A stretch of DNA of 64,000 nt. It comes from Daejeonia sp002484105. Lineage in GTDB: Bacteria; Bacteroidota; Bacteroidia; Flavobacteriales; Weeksellaceae. The notes below the pieces were generated by a model. That model was not told the origin of the DNA. It was given only the letters and a program-made list of their open reading frames with translations, and made no database searches. The stretch's first letter is position 1; each line of letters starts with the position of its first letter. A program made the translations under genes and the position numbers. Positions 51,412-62,700 of this stretch are shown here, piece by piece. The DNA is taken from NCBI RefSeq assembly GCF_051175565.1, contig NZ_CP195105.1, forward strand, positions 2,914,001 to 2,978,000, read 5' to 3'.

Positions 51412-53325
51412 ATGGAAAATCTGATATACGCAATAATACTTTTACCACTTATTGGCTTTCTGTTCAACGGCCTTTTGGGGAAATATCTTCCAAAAGTGGT
51501 TGTGGGAAGCATTGCAACGCTGGCTGTTTTTGCATCATTCTGCATTGCAGCCGGTATATTCTTCAATTTCAGTACAGACAGTCAGCCTGTCATCGTCAAA
51601 GCTTTTGAATGGTTCCGTGTTAATGGGATCCAGGTAAACTTCGGTTTCCAGATAGACCAGCTTTCCCTGACAATGATTATGATCGTAACGGGTATCGGAT
51701 CTCTCATCCATCTCTATTCTATGGGATATATGAGCCATGATCCCGGATATTTCCGTTTCTTCACCTATCTGAATCTCTTTATTTTCTCCATGCTGCTGCT
51801 CGTTATGGGAAGCAACTATCTGATTCTGTTTATCGGATGGGAAGGTGTAGGTGTTTGTTCTTATCTGCTGATCGGTTTCTGGTTCAAAAACTGGGAATAC
51901 GGAAAAGCCGCAAGAAAAGCTTTTATCATGAACAGAATCGGCGACCTGGGACTGCTGATCGGTATTTTTATCCTTGCAAAAGAAACCAACGCGGTAGATT
52001 ATCTCACGATTTCCAATAATGCTTCGATGTTTGCAATAGACAGCCCGGTGATTATCTTCATCACAGCCAGTCTCTTTATCGGTGCAGTAGGAAAATCGGC
52101 ACAGGTACCGTTATACACCTGGCTTCCTGATGCGATGGCCGGGCCGACTCCGGTATCTGCTCTCATCCATGCAGCCACCATGGTAACGGCAGGGATTTAT
52201 CTGGTTGTCCGTTCTAATTTTCTTTATACACTGGCACCAACCGTGCAGGAGGGCATTCTGTTTATCGGGCTTCTGACGGCGGCTCTGGCGGCTTTCTATG
52301 CCATGAGACAGAACGACATCAAGAAAGTTCTCGCCTACTCTACAGTTTCCCAACTCGGTTTTATGTTTGTGGCATTGGGTGCAGGTGCCTATACAACTGC
52401 TGTTTTTCATCTGATGACACATGCCTTCTTCAAAGCACTTCTGTTCCTGGGTTCAGGATCCGTCATCCATGCAATGAGTGGCGAGCAGGATATGCGGTAT
52501 ATGGGCGGACTGAAAAAATATATTCCGGTAACACACTGGACGTTCCTGATCGGGACACTGGCAATCTCCGGATTTCCGCTGCTTTCCGGTATGATTTCCA
52601 AAGATGAGATCCTGACAGCAACTTTTGCTAAAGGCGCAGCCTACTGGGTAATCCTCTTCGTGGTGGCAGCAATGACGGCTACTTATATGTTCCGATTATA
52701 TTACCTGACTTTCCACGGAGAATTCCGCGGTACAGAAGAACAGCAACATCATCTGCACGAGAGCCCTGCAAATATGACGCTTCCACTGATCGTTCTTGCC
52801 ATACTTTCGGTCGGCGGCGGATTTATCAACCTTCCGCATTTTATCGGACACGGGCATTATGCCAGACTTGCCGAATGGCTGAAACCGGTGCTCACTACTG
52901 AAAGCTGGAATCAGTATGAAGCCAGCATTGGAAAAGTAAGTTTCAGTACTGAAATGATTCTTCTTGCTCTTACAGTGATCATGTTCTTTACGGTATGGAT
53001 AATTGTTAGAAACCTCTACGTCACTAAAAAGAAACAGGCGCTCCCGGAAGATCAGTACAAAGGATGGGAAAAACTTTCTGCCCGTAAACTTTATGTGGAC
53101 GAAATCTATAATGTACTCTTTGTAAAAACCATCGAAGCACTCGGGAAAGCCGGTAAGATGTTTGACAAAGACCTGCTGGACCCTGCAGTAGAATTTGTGG
53201 GAGACGGCGCAGAAGACTCTGGAAAGGCCATGAAGAGATTCCAGAACGGAAATGTGGAAAATTATGTTCTCATCATGTCTCTGGCCATAGGAATTATATT
53301 AATTGTTAACTTTTTATTACAATAA
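51412..53325 (+). CDS. nuoL: NADH-quinone oxidoreductase subunit L
   Basis: 637 residues, antiporter-like subunit with IFIGWEGVGVCSYLLIGFWF, the lysine helix VGKSAQVPLYTWLPDAMAGP and the long lateral helix at the C-terminus. Pumps protons in the distal membrane arm. Its stop overlaps the nuoM start by 1 nt. Confidence 0.96.
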   Translation: MENLIYAIILLPLIGFLFNGLLGKYLPKVVVGSIATLAVFASFCIAAGIFFNFSTDSQPVIVKAFEWFRVNGIQVNFGFQIDQLSLTMIMIVTGIGSLIHLYSMGYMSHDPGYFRFFTYLNLFIFSMLLLVMGSNYLILFIGWEGVGVCSYLLIGFWFKNWEYGKAARKAFIMNRIGDLGLLIGIFILAKETNAVDYLTISNNASMFAIDSPVIIFITASLFIGAVGKSAQVPLYTWLPDAMAGPTPVSALIHAATMVTAGIYLVVRSNFLYTLAPTVQEGILFIGLLTAALAAFYAMRQNDIKKVLAYSTVSQLGFMFVALGAGAYTTAVFHLMTHAFFKALLFLGSGSVIHAMSGEQDMRYMGGLKKYIPVTHWTFLIGTLAISGFPLLSGMISKDEILTATFAKGAAYWVILFVVAAMTATYMFRLYYLTFHGEFRGTEEQQHHLHESPANMTLPLIVLAILSVGGGFINLPHFIGHGHYARLAEWLKPVLTTESWNQYEASIGKVSFSTEMILLALTVIMFFTVWIIVRNLYVTKKKQALPEDQYKGWEKLSARKLYVDEIYNVLFVKTIEALGKAGKMFDKDLLDPAVEFVGDGAEDSGKAMKRFQNGNVENYVLIMSLAIGIILIVNFLLQ

Positions 53326-54815
53326 TGTATCAGTTATTAGCATTACTACTTATCCCGTTAGTGGGTTCGGGACTGGTTTTTGCCTACAGAAACTCCAGCA
53401 GCAAGTATCTGGCTCTTGCCATTGCTTTCATACAGATGTTTTTCACATTTTATCTGCTGGCGTATTTCAACAATGTCCCGACGGTAGATTCCCCTTTACA
53501 GTATGAAATCCAGCAACCATGGTCCAACTACATCAAAAGCTCCATCCACTTTGGTATTGACGGGATGGGCATGCTTATGGTACTTCTGACCAATATTCTG
53601 GTACCACTGATTATCCTTTCATCCTTCAATACACAGAAACCGTACAAAAACTCTTTCTATGCACTGATCCTGATGATGCAGTTTGGGCTGATCGGTGTAT
53701 TCACCGCTCTGGACGGGATTCTTTTTTATGCCTTCTGGGAAATTACCCTGATCCCGATCTGGTTTATTGCCGGACTTTGGGGACAGGATGACAAAAAATA
53801 CAAATTCACGACGAAATTCTTTGTCTATACATTCGTCGGATCACTGTTTATGCTTGCCGGGCTGATTTATGTTTACAATTATTCTGCTTCATTTGCACTA
53901 ACCGATCTTTATAACGCTAACCTGTCCACCGGACAGCAGACTGTGGTCTTCTGGTTCATTTTCTTCGCTTTTGCAGTGAAGCTTCCGGTATTTCCGTTCC
54001 ATACATGGCAACCGGATACCTACACGTATTCTCCTACTCAGGGCTCTATGCTGCTTTCCGGCATTATGCTGAAAATGGCGGTATACGGGCTGCTCCGTTA
54101 TCTGCTTCCCATCACACCGGATGCTATTGCCGGGACATCAGGAGGTATCGTAATGATGCTCTGCGTTTTCGGGGTCATCTATGGTGCTTTGATTGCCATT
54201 GTTCAGAATGACAGTAAAAGACTGATTGCATACTCTTCGCTTTCGCACGTTGGGCTGATTACGGCAGGTATTTTTGCATCTGCCATCCTTACCCTGAAGG
54301 GTCAGTTTACAATAGAAGGGGGAGACGGTGCCATGGTACAGACATTTGCACACGGTATCAATGTCGTAGGACTGTTTTACTGTGCGGATATTCTGTATAA
54401 GAGATTTGGCACCCGCGACCTCAACAAAATGGGAGGTCTTGCCAGAGTGGCTCCAAAATTTGCCGTTCTCTTTATGTTGATCATGTTCGGATCACTGGGA
54501 GTTCCGCTCACCAATGGTTTTATCGGAGAATTTATCCTGATAAAATCTGTATACGACTATAATACAGTACTGGGTATTGTTGCTGGTCTCACCATTATTC
54601 TGGCAGCTGTATATCTGCTGAGATTTTATGCAAAATCCATGTTTGGGAAAGGCGACGAAACCGTACTTGCACAAGCCAGAGACCTCTCGGGAGTTGAGTT
54701 TTCTGTGCTGGCCAGCCTTACTGTTTTTGTTGTGCTGCTCGGCCTTTTTCCGCAGAGCATACTGGATATGGTAAACAGTTCGTTGAAGTTCATCTACCTC
54801 TCAATGGTAAATTAA
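53325..54815 (+). CDS. nuoM: NADH-quinone oxidoreductase subunit M
   Basis: 496 residues, antiporter-like. FYAFWEITLIPIWFIAGLWG (Glu), FAFAVKLPVFPFHTWQPDTYT (Lys) and KRLIAYSSLSHVG are characteristic. Second proton channel of the membrane arm. Ten nt before nuoN. Confidence 0.96.
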   Translation: MYQLLALLLIPLVGSGLVFAYRNSSSKYLALAIAFIQMFFTFYLLAYFNNVPTVDSPLQYEIQQPWSNYIKSSIHFGIDGMGMLMVLLTNILVPLIILSSFNTQKPYKNSFYALILMMQFGLIGVFTALDGILFYAFWEITLIPIWFIAGLWGQDDKKYKFTTKFFVYTFVGSLFMLAGLIYVYNYSASFALTDLYNANLSTGQQTVVFWFIFFAFAVKLPVFPFHTWQPDTYTYSPTQGSMLLSGIMLKMAVYGLLRYLLPITPDAIAGTSGGIVMMLCVFGVIYGALIAIVQNDSKRLIAYSSLSHVGLITAGIFASAILTLKGQFTIEGGDGAMVQTFAHGINVVGLFYCADILYKRFGTRDLNKMGGLARVAPKFAVLFMLIMFGSLGVPLTNGFIGEFILIKSVYDYNTVLGIVAGLTIILAAVYLLRFYAKSMFGKGDETVLAQARDLSGVEFSVLASLTVFVVLLGLFPQSILDMVNSSLKFIYLSMVN

Positions 54816-54824
54816 TTTATAGAA

Positions 54825-56204
54825 ATGAGTGTATTAATTATTGTTTTCCTCACCGCAGTGGTGGCCTTGTTTACGGGAGTTTTTGAAAAAGGAAAATTCG
54901 CAAGATATATCGGGATCCTTGGTCTGCTCGTAGCACTTTGGGCAAGCTATCAGCCGGAATGTCCGTTCTTCGATCAGTTCAGTTCCATGTTTGAATATGG
55001 AGCCAATACCGCGCTTTTTACAAAAATCGCGATAGTAATAACACTGCTGATCTTCTTTCTCGGAGGTTTTGCCTTCAGCAACCACAGAAGCCACCAGTCG
55101 GAACTGTATGCTCTGATGCTTTTCGCGCTCTGCGGAAGTATCCTGCTTTTTGGCTACCAGAATATGATAACGCTTTTCCTCGGTATCGAAATTCTCTCCA
55201 TCCCACTGTATGTGATGGCAGGATCCAGCAAAACAGATCTCCGCTCTATCGAAGCGTCACTGAAATATTTCCTGATGGGTGCTTTTGCGACCGGCTTTTT
55301 GCTCTTTGGCATTGCGCTGATCTACGGAACTACAGGAAGTTTTGATCTCTATCAGATTCACAACTATGGCATGGATCATTCCAAAGATACCATGTTCATC
55401 ATGGGAGCGATACTGATGCTTTGTGCACTGGCATTCAAAGTTTCCCTGGCACCATTCCATATGTGGAGTCCTGATGTCTACCAGGGATCACCTTCCATCA
55501 TTACATCATTCATGATGACGGTGGTCAAGATTTCAGGTTTCTATGCACTTTTCAGGTTGATGACCATCGGATATTCCGGGATTTTGCCAAGCTGGATCAA
55601 TATCATTGGGGTTCTGGTCATTATCACACTTCTGCTGGCCAACGTTATGGGGCTTGCACAGACCAATGCGAAAAGGATGCTGGCATATTCGTCTGTTTCG
55701 CATGCCGGCTATATTGCCATGATTTTTTTCGGACTCACCACGATGTCTACCTTTACACTGGCTTTTTACCTCTTTGCCTATTCTCTGGCTACCATTGGTG
55801 TATTCACCTGCCTGATTTATGTTGAAAAAATTAAAAGAGAAACTTCCTATCCTGCCTTTAAAGGCCTTGCCAAATCAGAGCCGCTGGTAGCCGTTACCGC
55901 TGCTGTGTCTCTTCTTTCTATGGCAGGTATTCCGCTTACAGCAGGATTTATCGGGAAATTCGGACTTTTTGCGCAGGCCATCAATACCGCGCCGTTCCTG
56001 GTCATTGTTGCCGTGCTGGGCTCTGCCATCTCCATTGCATATTACCTGAGACTGATTATCTCCATGTTCTTCTTTAAAGAAAGTACATTCAAGACTTCAG
56101 AAAAAATTACGGTAACCTACAACATCGTTGCAGCAGTGATTTTTGTGGCGATTATTGCAATTGGTGTCTATCCGGATCTTTTTGCCATCATTTTTGGACT
56201 ATAA
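54825..56204 (+). CDS. nuoN: NADH-quinone oxidoreductase subunit N
   Basis: 459 residues, antiporter-like. LFLGIEILSIPLYVMAG, ALAFKVSLAPFHMWSPDVYQG and KRMLAYSSVSHAGYIAM identify it. Last gene of the operon; a terminator follows at 56228-56254. Confidence 0.96.
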   Translation: MSVLIIVFLTAVVALFTGVFEKGKFARYIGILGLLVALWASYQPECPFFDQFSSMFEYGANTALFTKIAIVITLLIFFLGGFAFSNHRSHQSELYALMLFALCGSILLFGYQNMITLFLGIEILSIPLYVMAGSSKTDLRSIEASLKYFLMGAFATGFLLFGIALIYGTTGSFDLYQIHNYGMDHSKDTMFIMGAILMLCALAFKVSLAPFHMWSPDVYQGSPSIITSFMMTVVKISGFYALFRLMTIGYSGILPSWINIIGVLVIITLLLANVMGLAQTNAKRMLAYSSVSHAGYIAMIFFGLTTMSTFTLAFYLFAYSLATIGVFTCLIYVEKIKRETSYPAFKGLAKSEPLVAVTAAVSLLSMAGIPLTAGFIGKFGLFAQAINTAPFLVIVAVLGSAISIAYYLRLIISMFFFKESTFKTSEKITVTYNIVAAVIFVAIIAIGVYPDLFAIIFGL

Positions 56205-56227
56205 AACTTGCCGGACAAAAAACATAC

Positions 56228-56254
56228 AGCACAACGTCATGTTGTGCTTTTTTA
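56228..56254 (+). terminator. Terminator of the nuo operon
   Basis: AGCACAAC and GTTGTGCT pair perfectly across GTCAT, followed by TTTTTT. Confidence 0.9.
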
Positions 56255-56280
56255 TTAATATTGCCCTGTAAAACCTGCAT

Positions 56281-58578
56281 GTGAAAACAGCTGTCAACGA
56301 AGAATCTCCTTTTTGCGTTTCCGTTTCCTTCGAAAAATATCTGAAGGTGCTGGAAGTGATACGCGACAGTGATACACAGGAATACCGCGCACGTTATGCA
56401 GCCTCCCTTATCGAAAACATGGCCTTCATTCCCGAACTAAGGGGTGAGATCATTGATTTCAGTATTCTGGGCAGACATGAAGATCTGATCCATCTGCTAC
56501 TGGCAGACATCTTCCCTACCGGACTCACCTTCAACGAAATAAAGGCAGCAAGTGTACCGCTCACCAATATTGCATTCAATTATACGGAAAGGTTTAAGAA
56601 TATCCTGAAAGATGCAGGAGAAAACTTCAACATCAGCTACCGGAAGATCCATCCCAAAGAACTCTATGTCTATAGCTGCTGCCTGATTCTTCAACAGTTC
56701 TTCAGGAAAGACATTAAGGTTTCCATTCCGTTATATTATGATATACCGTCCCGAAATGGTGTAATAAAGCATTATAAAATAACCGTCAACTCAGATTATA
56801 CCACTATATCGCCCACCCGAAACGCTGTTTTTCCCAACGAATCAGAAATTTCCATGCTTCTCGAAAATATGGACGACCTCAAGCTATGGAAAAAATACTT
56901 CCCGCCCCAGTCCTGGACGCTTTCCGGTTTCAATATCATTTCGCTGGTGGACGCTACTACCGAAGTGGCCCTTTCGGATCTGAAATCAGCTTTGATTGAA
57001 ATTGATCCGCAAAACCTGATGCCCAATCACAACCTGAAAGAAATTTTCCGGTCATATTTTGATGCTCCAGAACTGAATTTCGGATTAATGCTCTTCAACA
57101 GGCGCAACAACAGCCTGGAAAAAATCAAAGTCTACGAGAACATTTTCACCAACCATATCCTCGATTTCTGGCTGGGAATGTTTGACGAAAAAACCAGAAA
57201 AGCAACGTTTCAGAATATTGCATACAATTCCAAACCCATCATCGTCACCAATGTGGATGATCTGGAAGAGGAGGTTAAAGCGCTTCCCTCCTTCCAAATC
57301 CTGAAGAGCAACAATATCCGCAGCTTCATGGTCATCCCCATTATCAAAGACAGCGAACTGCTTGCAATTTTAGAATTCACATCACCTGTTGCCGACTGCC
57401 TGGACGGTCTGAAACTAAAGAAACTCGAGTTTATATTTGACATTATTGTCTATTCTCTGAAACGCTTCAATTTTGAAAAAGACAATCAGATTGAAGCCAT
57501 TATCCAGCAGGAATATACAGCCATCCATGAAAGTGTTGCCTGGAAGTTTCGCGCCGAAGCAGAGAAAAAATACAATGCCCTTCTTGCAGGAAAAAAATAT
57601 GCCCTCCGCGAAATCAGTTTCTCTGGTCTGGTACCACTTTTTGGGCAGACGGATATCCGTGCGTCGTCCGAAAAACGCCAGGAATGCCTTGCAGGAGATC
57701 TGAAACAGCAGACTATTGCTTTATCGGAAATCTTTGAAACCGCAGATAACGAAACGTCAGAGAAGTTTCTCATGGCTCTTGATGCTTTCCGGGAAGAGCT
57801 CTCCGACTATATTCGTGCTGATACAGAGCAGCGTTTCCAGCATTTCCTTCGTAGCGAAATTGCTCCACAGCTCCTGATACTGGAAAATTCCGGGAACCGG
57901 AAAGTTCACCAGTTATTGAAAAGATACCAAAGAAACACTTTCCACCGCTATGGTGTCTTCTACAATCAGCGAAAACTTCTTGACGATTCCATCACCATCA
58001 TCAACCGGAAACTGTCTGAAATTCTGGAGAAAAAACAGGAAAAAGCACAACAGATTTTTCCGCATTATTTTGAAATGTTCAAATCCGACGGTGTCGAATA
58101 CAATCTGTTCATCGGTCCGGGTATCGCCCCCGAGCTGCCTTTTGACAAATCAGTGGTCCGCAAACTGAAAATCTGGCAGCTGGAAACCCTCAGCAGAATG
58201 GAGAAATCAGTCAGCCGTATTTCCGGTCTTCCGTATCCGCTTGAAGTGGCCTCACTGATTTTTGCATACAATGATACCATCGAAATCCGTTTCCGCATGG
58301 ATGAAAAACGTTTTGATGTAGATGGTGCTTACAACTCTTATTACGAAATCATCAAAAAAAGACTTGAAAAAGCTTTTGTAAAAGGCTCCAAAGAAAGGCT
58401 TACCCAACCGGGGAAGATTACCATTGTCTATCTGGACGAAGACAGGGGAAAAGACTATCTCGAAATGGTAAAAAAACTTCAGAAAAAGAAAATCCTTTCA
58501 CCGGAAACCGAAATGCTTGAAGTAGAAGATATGCAGGGAGTAAGCGGGCTGAAAGCCATCCGTATCAGCAGCCTCTAA
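56281..58578 (+). CDS. GAF-domain protein
   Basis: 765 residues from a GTG at 56281. The N-terminal 230 residues are of unknown fold; a GAF-like domain follows (about 240-400; MLFNRRNNSLEKIKVYENIF to ILEFTSPVADC). The C-terminal half is helical and ends with a basic alpha/beta segment. No catalytic or output domain recognised; such proteins are widespread in flavobacteria as GAF proteins of unknown ligand. Cytoplasmic. Its TAA overlaps the end of the convergent HD-PycTM gene by 4 nt. Confidence 0.75.
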   Translation: MKTAVNEESPFCVSVSFEKYLKVLEVIRDSDTQEYRARYAASLIENMAFIPELRGEIIDFSILGRHEDLIHLLLADIFPTGLTFNEIKAASVPLTNIAFNYTERFKNILKDAGENFNISYRKIHPKELYVYSCCLILQQFFRKDIKVSIPLYYDIPSRNGVIKHYKITVNSDYTTISPTRNAVFPNESEISMLLENMDDLKLWKKYFPPQSWTLSGFNIISLVDATTEVALSDLKSALIEIDPQNLMPNHNLKEIFRSYFDAPELNFGLMLFNRRNNSLEKIKVYENIFTNHILDFWLGMFDEKTRKATFQNIAYNSKPIIVTNVDDLEEEVKALPSFQILKSNNIRSFMVIPIIKDSELLAILEFTSPVADCLDGLKLKKLEFIFDIIVYSLKRFNFEKDNQIEAIIQQEYTAIHESVAWKFRAEAEKKYNALLAGKKYALREISFSGLVPLFGQTDIRASSEKRQECLAGDLKQQTIALSEIFETADNETSEKFLMALDAFREELSDYIRADTEQRFQHFLRSEIAPQLLILENSGNRKVHQLLKRYQRNTFHRYGVFYNQRKLLDDSITIINRKLSEILEKKQEKAQQIFPHYFEMFKSDGVEYNLFIGPGIAPELPFDKSVVRKLKIWQLETLSRMEKSVSRISGLPYPLEVASLIFAYNDTIEIRFRMDEKRFDVDGAYNSYYEIIKKRLEKAFVKGSKERLTQPGKITIVYLDEDRGKDYLEMVKKLQKKKILSPETEMLEVEDMQGVSGLKAIRISSL

Positions 58579-59747
58579 AGCGTGCTGAATGCGTAGGCAA
58601 AGGCTATCACAGAAACAATAATCCCCAGCATAAAAATCTTGTAGGTGATGGAAAGCAAGCGGTATTTACGGTCCAGAACTTTTCCCAGATAGTACAGATC
58701 GCGGATCATGGAGTCGTATATATAATTCCGGTCTTTGATAAGCTCTTCCATTGATTGGATATAGTCGTCCATTGCCATCTGGTAAAAATTCCCGAAAAAC
58801 AGCAAGTTCACTTTCCTGTCGCGAACATCCTGCAACGAAAACCTGGTTTTGGTAACATTTGGCTTTGTTGAAAGAATCGCAAAAATAATCGTACAAACAC
58901 TGAAAAACAGCAATGTAAAAGTTGGCACTACCAAATGAGAATTTTTTGGTGCATCCAGTTTCGGAACCAGAACGGAAAGGCAGACAGAAATTACAATGGC
59001 ATTCACCGAAAGCAGGATATTCGCTTTGCTGTCTGCAATATCGCTCAGCCGCGTATGGTTGTTCAGGGTGATGCGGAAGAGCGTATCAACACTACGGTCG
59101 CTTTTGGGTTCCTTTTCCTGACTGTCTTTCTTCTTGTCCTTTTTTTTTTCGTCTTCTTTTTCCAATTCCTTCTCTATTTTTCTGATATTTTTTTCCTTTA
59201 CCGGTCCCCACTTTTCCTGCGCATAAGGTGTATAAAAACGGTGTACATTTTTCAGCAGATTCAGGTTTTCGCGGTTCCATTCACTTCGGGAAAAATGCCG
59301 GCATCCGGTGAGGTCCCATTCTTTGCGAAGGTTAACGGCGATATTATCATAATCGGGGCATCCGAAATGTCCACAGTCACTGTCCTTGACAATTTCTTCA
59401 GCAATATTTTCCGGCTGAGCGCTCACTTTCGTAGCGATAATCAGACGGGCAATTGCAGCTGTTCTGGCTTCAGGAACCGATTGTTCCTGCATAAATTGCC
59501 GCATAATTGCTACACTTTTTTCTTCATGTCCTTCTGCTGCAACAACGTATCCGGTATCATGAAACCACAGCGCCAGAACGATATTTTCTGCCTGCTCTTC
59601 CGAAATACCTTCTGTATGGGCAATAATTTCTTTTGCCCGATTTACCACAAATGTGGTATGAACAAAATTATGATACAGATAATTTTCAGAAAGTTTATCT
59701 TTGAAGAGCTTTTCAACAAAATCTCGGGCCTGATCCGTAAGACTCAT
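58575..59747 (-). CDS. HD-domain protein fused to PycTM (DUF5706) membrane effector domain
   Basis: 390 residues. The N-terminal HD phosphohydrolase-type domain (about 20-125) has YLYHNFVHTTFVV, ALWFHDTGYV (His-Asp pair) and VKDSDCGHF. A Lys/Glu-rich linker (about 180-215) is followed by a PycTM-type domain, TLFRITLNNHTRLSDIADSK, with three transmembrane helices (about 245-262, 272-292, 370-387). PycTM is the effector of Pycsar anti-phage systems, which sense cyclic UMP or CMP and breach the membrane. Here no pyrimidine cyclase gene is adjacent. The HD domain could hydrolyse or bind the signal nucleotide, which is speculation. Divergent from the phosphoesterase fusion. Confidence 0.8.
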   Translation of the reverse strand: MSLTDQARDFVEKLFKDKLSENYLYHNFVHTTFVVNRAKEIIAHTEGISEEQAENIVLALWFHDTGYVVAAEGHEEKSVAIMRQFMQEQSVPEARTAAIARLIIATKVSAQPENIAEEIVKDSDCGHFGCPDYDNIAVNLRKEWDLTGCRHFSRSEWNRENLNLLKNVHRFYTPYAQEKWGPVKEKNIRKIEKELEKEDEKKKDKKKDSQEKEPKSDRSVDTLFRITLNNHTRLSDIADSKANILLSVNAIVISVCLSVLVPKLDAPKNSHLVVPTFTLLFFSVCTIIFAILSTKPNVTKTRFSLQDVRDRKVNLLFFGNFYQMAMDDYIQSMEELIKDRNYIYDSMIRDLYYLGKVLDRKYRLLSITYKIFMLGIIVSVIAFAYAFSTL

Positions 59748-59769
59748 GGGAAATTTTTATTGTAAATGT

Positions 59770-62700
59770 ATGAATTTATCTCTATTCAAAAAACTTGTCT
59801 TTCTGCTGCATGCTGCTGCTGTCCTCAGTATGCTATCCTGCGCAAGCTATGGTTTAAGTGAAGGAAAAGAGCTAAAAAAAATTTCGTCTCCCGTGCCGGA
59901 ATCAGAGCAGGACATTGCGGTTTTTCTGATCGGTGATACCCAAAATTTTAGTACGAAACAGGGCCAGCACACCTATTTGCTTTTAAAGAAAAAACTGGAT
60001 TCTGCTGCGCCCAATAGCCTTCTGCTCTTTCTGGGAAACAGTGCAGCTTCAGAAAAAAAAGATTCGCTTCGGGCCCAACTTGAGAATTCGCTCGCATTAA
60101 CGAAGAATTTTAAGGGTAAAACGCTCTTTATTCCAGGAAACCATGACTTGAGGAGCGGAATTACTTCCCTGAAAAATCAGGAAAAAGAAGTAAAAGAATT
60201 TCTGAAAAACAAGGAAGCTTATCTCCCAGAAGACGGCTGCGCGATTGATAAAATAAAGATTAATGAACAACTCGTTATCATCACCGTCAATTCCGAATGG
60301 ATGCTTGCAGACTGGGACCGGCTGCCGGGCATCAACAAAAAATGCGAAATACAGACCCGCGAAGATTTCTATACCGAATTGCGCAGCCTGCTGACAAAAT
60401 ACCAGAACCAGACTGTCATCCTGGCGATGCATCACCCGGTTATCAACACCGGGACACATGGAGGATTTACATCTGCACGGATGCAGCTCTATCCTGAAGT
60501 TTCCCGGATTCCACTTCCGGGATTGGGCAGTATGTTCAATATTCTGCGGTCTACATCAGGTTTCAGCAGTCAGGATATCAGCAATGAGAGATATGCCGGT
60601 TTTGCAAAACGAATGAAAAATATCCTGCAGGGAATGGACAATGTAATTGTGGTAGCTGCCCACGACCATAATCTTCAGTATCATGTTATGGGAAATATCC
60701 GGCAGATTATCAGCGGTTCTTCTAATACAAATGCTCCGGCTACCATAAATGAAAAATCAGATTTTTCTTATGGAAAACCAGGTTTTGCCGTGCTTCATAT
60801 CCGGGAAAAAGAGAACATGGATGTAGAGTTTTTTTCCACCGCGGAAGAAAATTCCAAACGGATTTCCCATATCGAAATTCGTCCCAAAAACAAAGAATCA
60901 GCACATTACTATCCCAAGTTTTTCCCTGAAACGAAGTCAGCATCAGTTTATCCTGAAAAACAGACTGAAAAAAGCAGTCTCTACCGGCTTCTCTGGGGAG
61001 ACCATTACCGGAAATATTACGGAACGCAGGTTACCGTTCCCGTAGCCGATTTTTCCGTTTTGGAAGGCGGTTTTGTACCTCTACGGAAAGGAGGTGGAAA
61101 CCAGTCCAATACCCTGCGCCTTCGGGCAGCCAGCGGACAGGAATTTGTAATGCGTGCTGTCCGGAAAGATGCCGTACGTTTTCTGAACAAAGTAGCTTTC
61201 AAAACAGAAAGTTTCGGTGACGAACTGACAGGTACTTTTCCCGATAAGTTCATCAGTGATTTTTATACAACCGTTCATCCCTACACGCCATTTATTGTCA
61301 ACCGACTGATGGGCAATATTGGTATACTGCACAGTAACCCAAAACTGTATTATATTCCGAAACAGAACACTCTCGGAAAATACAATTCAGAATATGGAGA
61401 TGAACTTTATATGATAGAAGAACGCTTTTCTGATGACACTGAAACACTGAAACAGTTGGAAAATGCCAATGAAATACTCTCTACAGACGAACTGATCCAA
61501 AAACTCCACAAAAGCACGGACAACCATGTCGAAATGCCAGAATATGTGCGCGCAAGGCTTTTTGACATGCTGGTAGGCGACTGGGACCGCCACGATGATC
61601 AATGGAAATGGGCAGGCTACAAAACCGATGGCAAAACACTCTACCGCCCAATCCCACGCGACCGCGACCAGGCTTTCAGCAAATTTGACGGCTGGCTGAT
61701 CAGGTTGATCATGAACATTCCAGACCTTCGGCACATGAAATCTTTCGGAAGCAAAATCCGAAGTGTAAAATGGATGAACCGCGAGCCCTATCCGATTGAT
61801 CTGATCTTTGCAGGAAATTCCACCGAAAATGATTGGATGGAGCAGGCGGAATTAATTCAGAAAAACCTTACTGAAGCCGACATCAAAGCGGCCTTTGCGC
61901 ACCTCCCAAAGGAAATACAGGATGAAACCGTGACACAGATAATCCGCGATCTCTGCCAACGGAAAAACGACCTGAAAACTTATGCAGCGGCATATTATCG
62001 TGTGCTTCAGAAAAAAGTTCCGCTTGCGGGCACAGACAAAAAAGACCATTTCAGAGTCACGCAGTCTCCCAATGCATCTCTGGTTGAAATCTTCAGTAAA
62101 AACGACCATCAGCCCTGGTTTTCCAAAACCTACCGGAAAAACCTCACAAAGGAAATCTGGCTGTTCGGGCTCAATGATGATGATACTTTTGAAGTAAAAG
62201 GCAAAGGAAATTCAGGAATAAGACTTGTCCTTGCTGGTGGCTACAACCACGACAATTATAAGGTTGAGAACGGTAAAAAAGTGAAGATTTACGATTTCCG
62301 CTCCCAGAACAACACCTACCATACAGCACGCGGAACACGCAAAATCATTACCGATCATTACGACAACAATATGTATAATTTCCGGAAACCGATGTACAGT
62401 TTTGGTGCCGTTTATCCCGACTTGGGCTATAATCCTGATGATGGTGCAGCCCTCGGACTTCTGTATTCTTATACAAAAAACAGCTACATCCGGAATCCTT
62501 TCACGGAAAGACACAATTTCAGTGCCCGTTTTTTTACGGCAACAGGAGGTTTTAACGTAAATTACAGCGGACTGTTGAAAGAGGCAGTTCTGGACTGGGA
62601 TCTGGGCATTGATGCCAAATACACCACTCCTTTTTTCACACAGAATTTTTTCGGTTTATCCAATGAGAGTTTGTATCTGCGTCATCAGTTCGAAGAAAGT

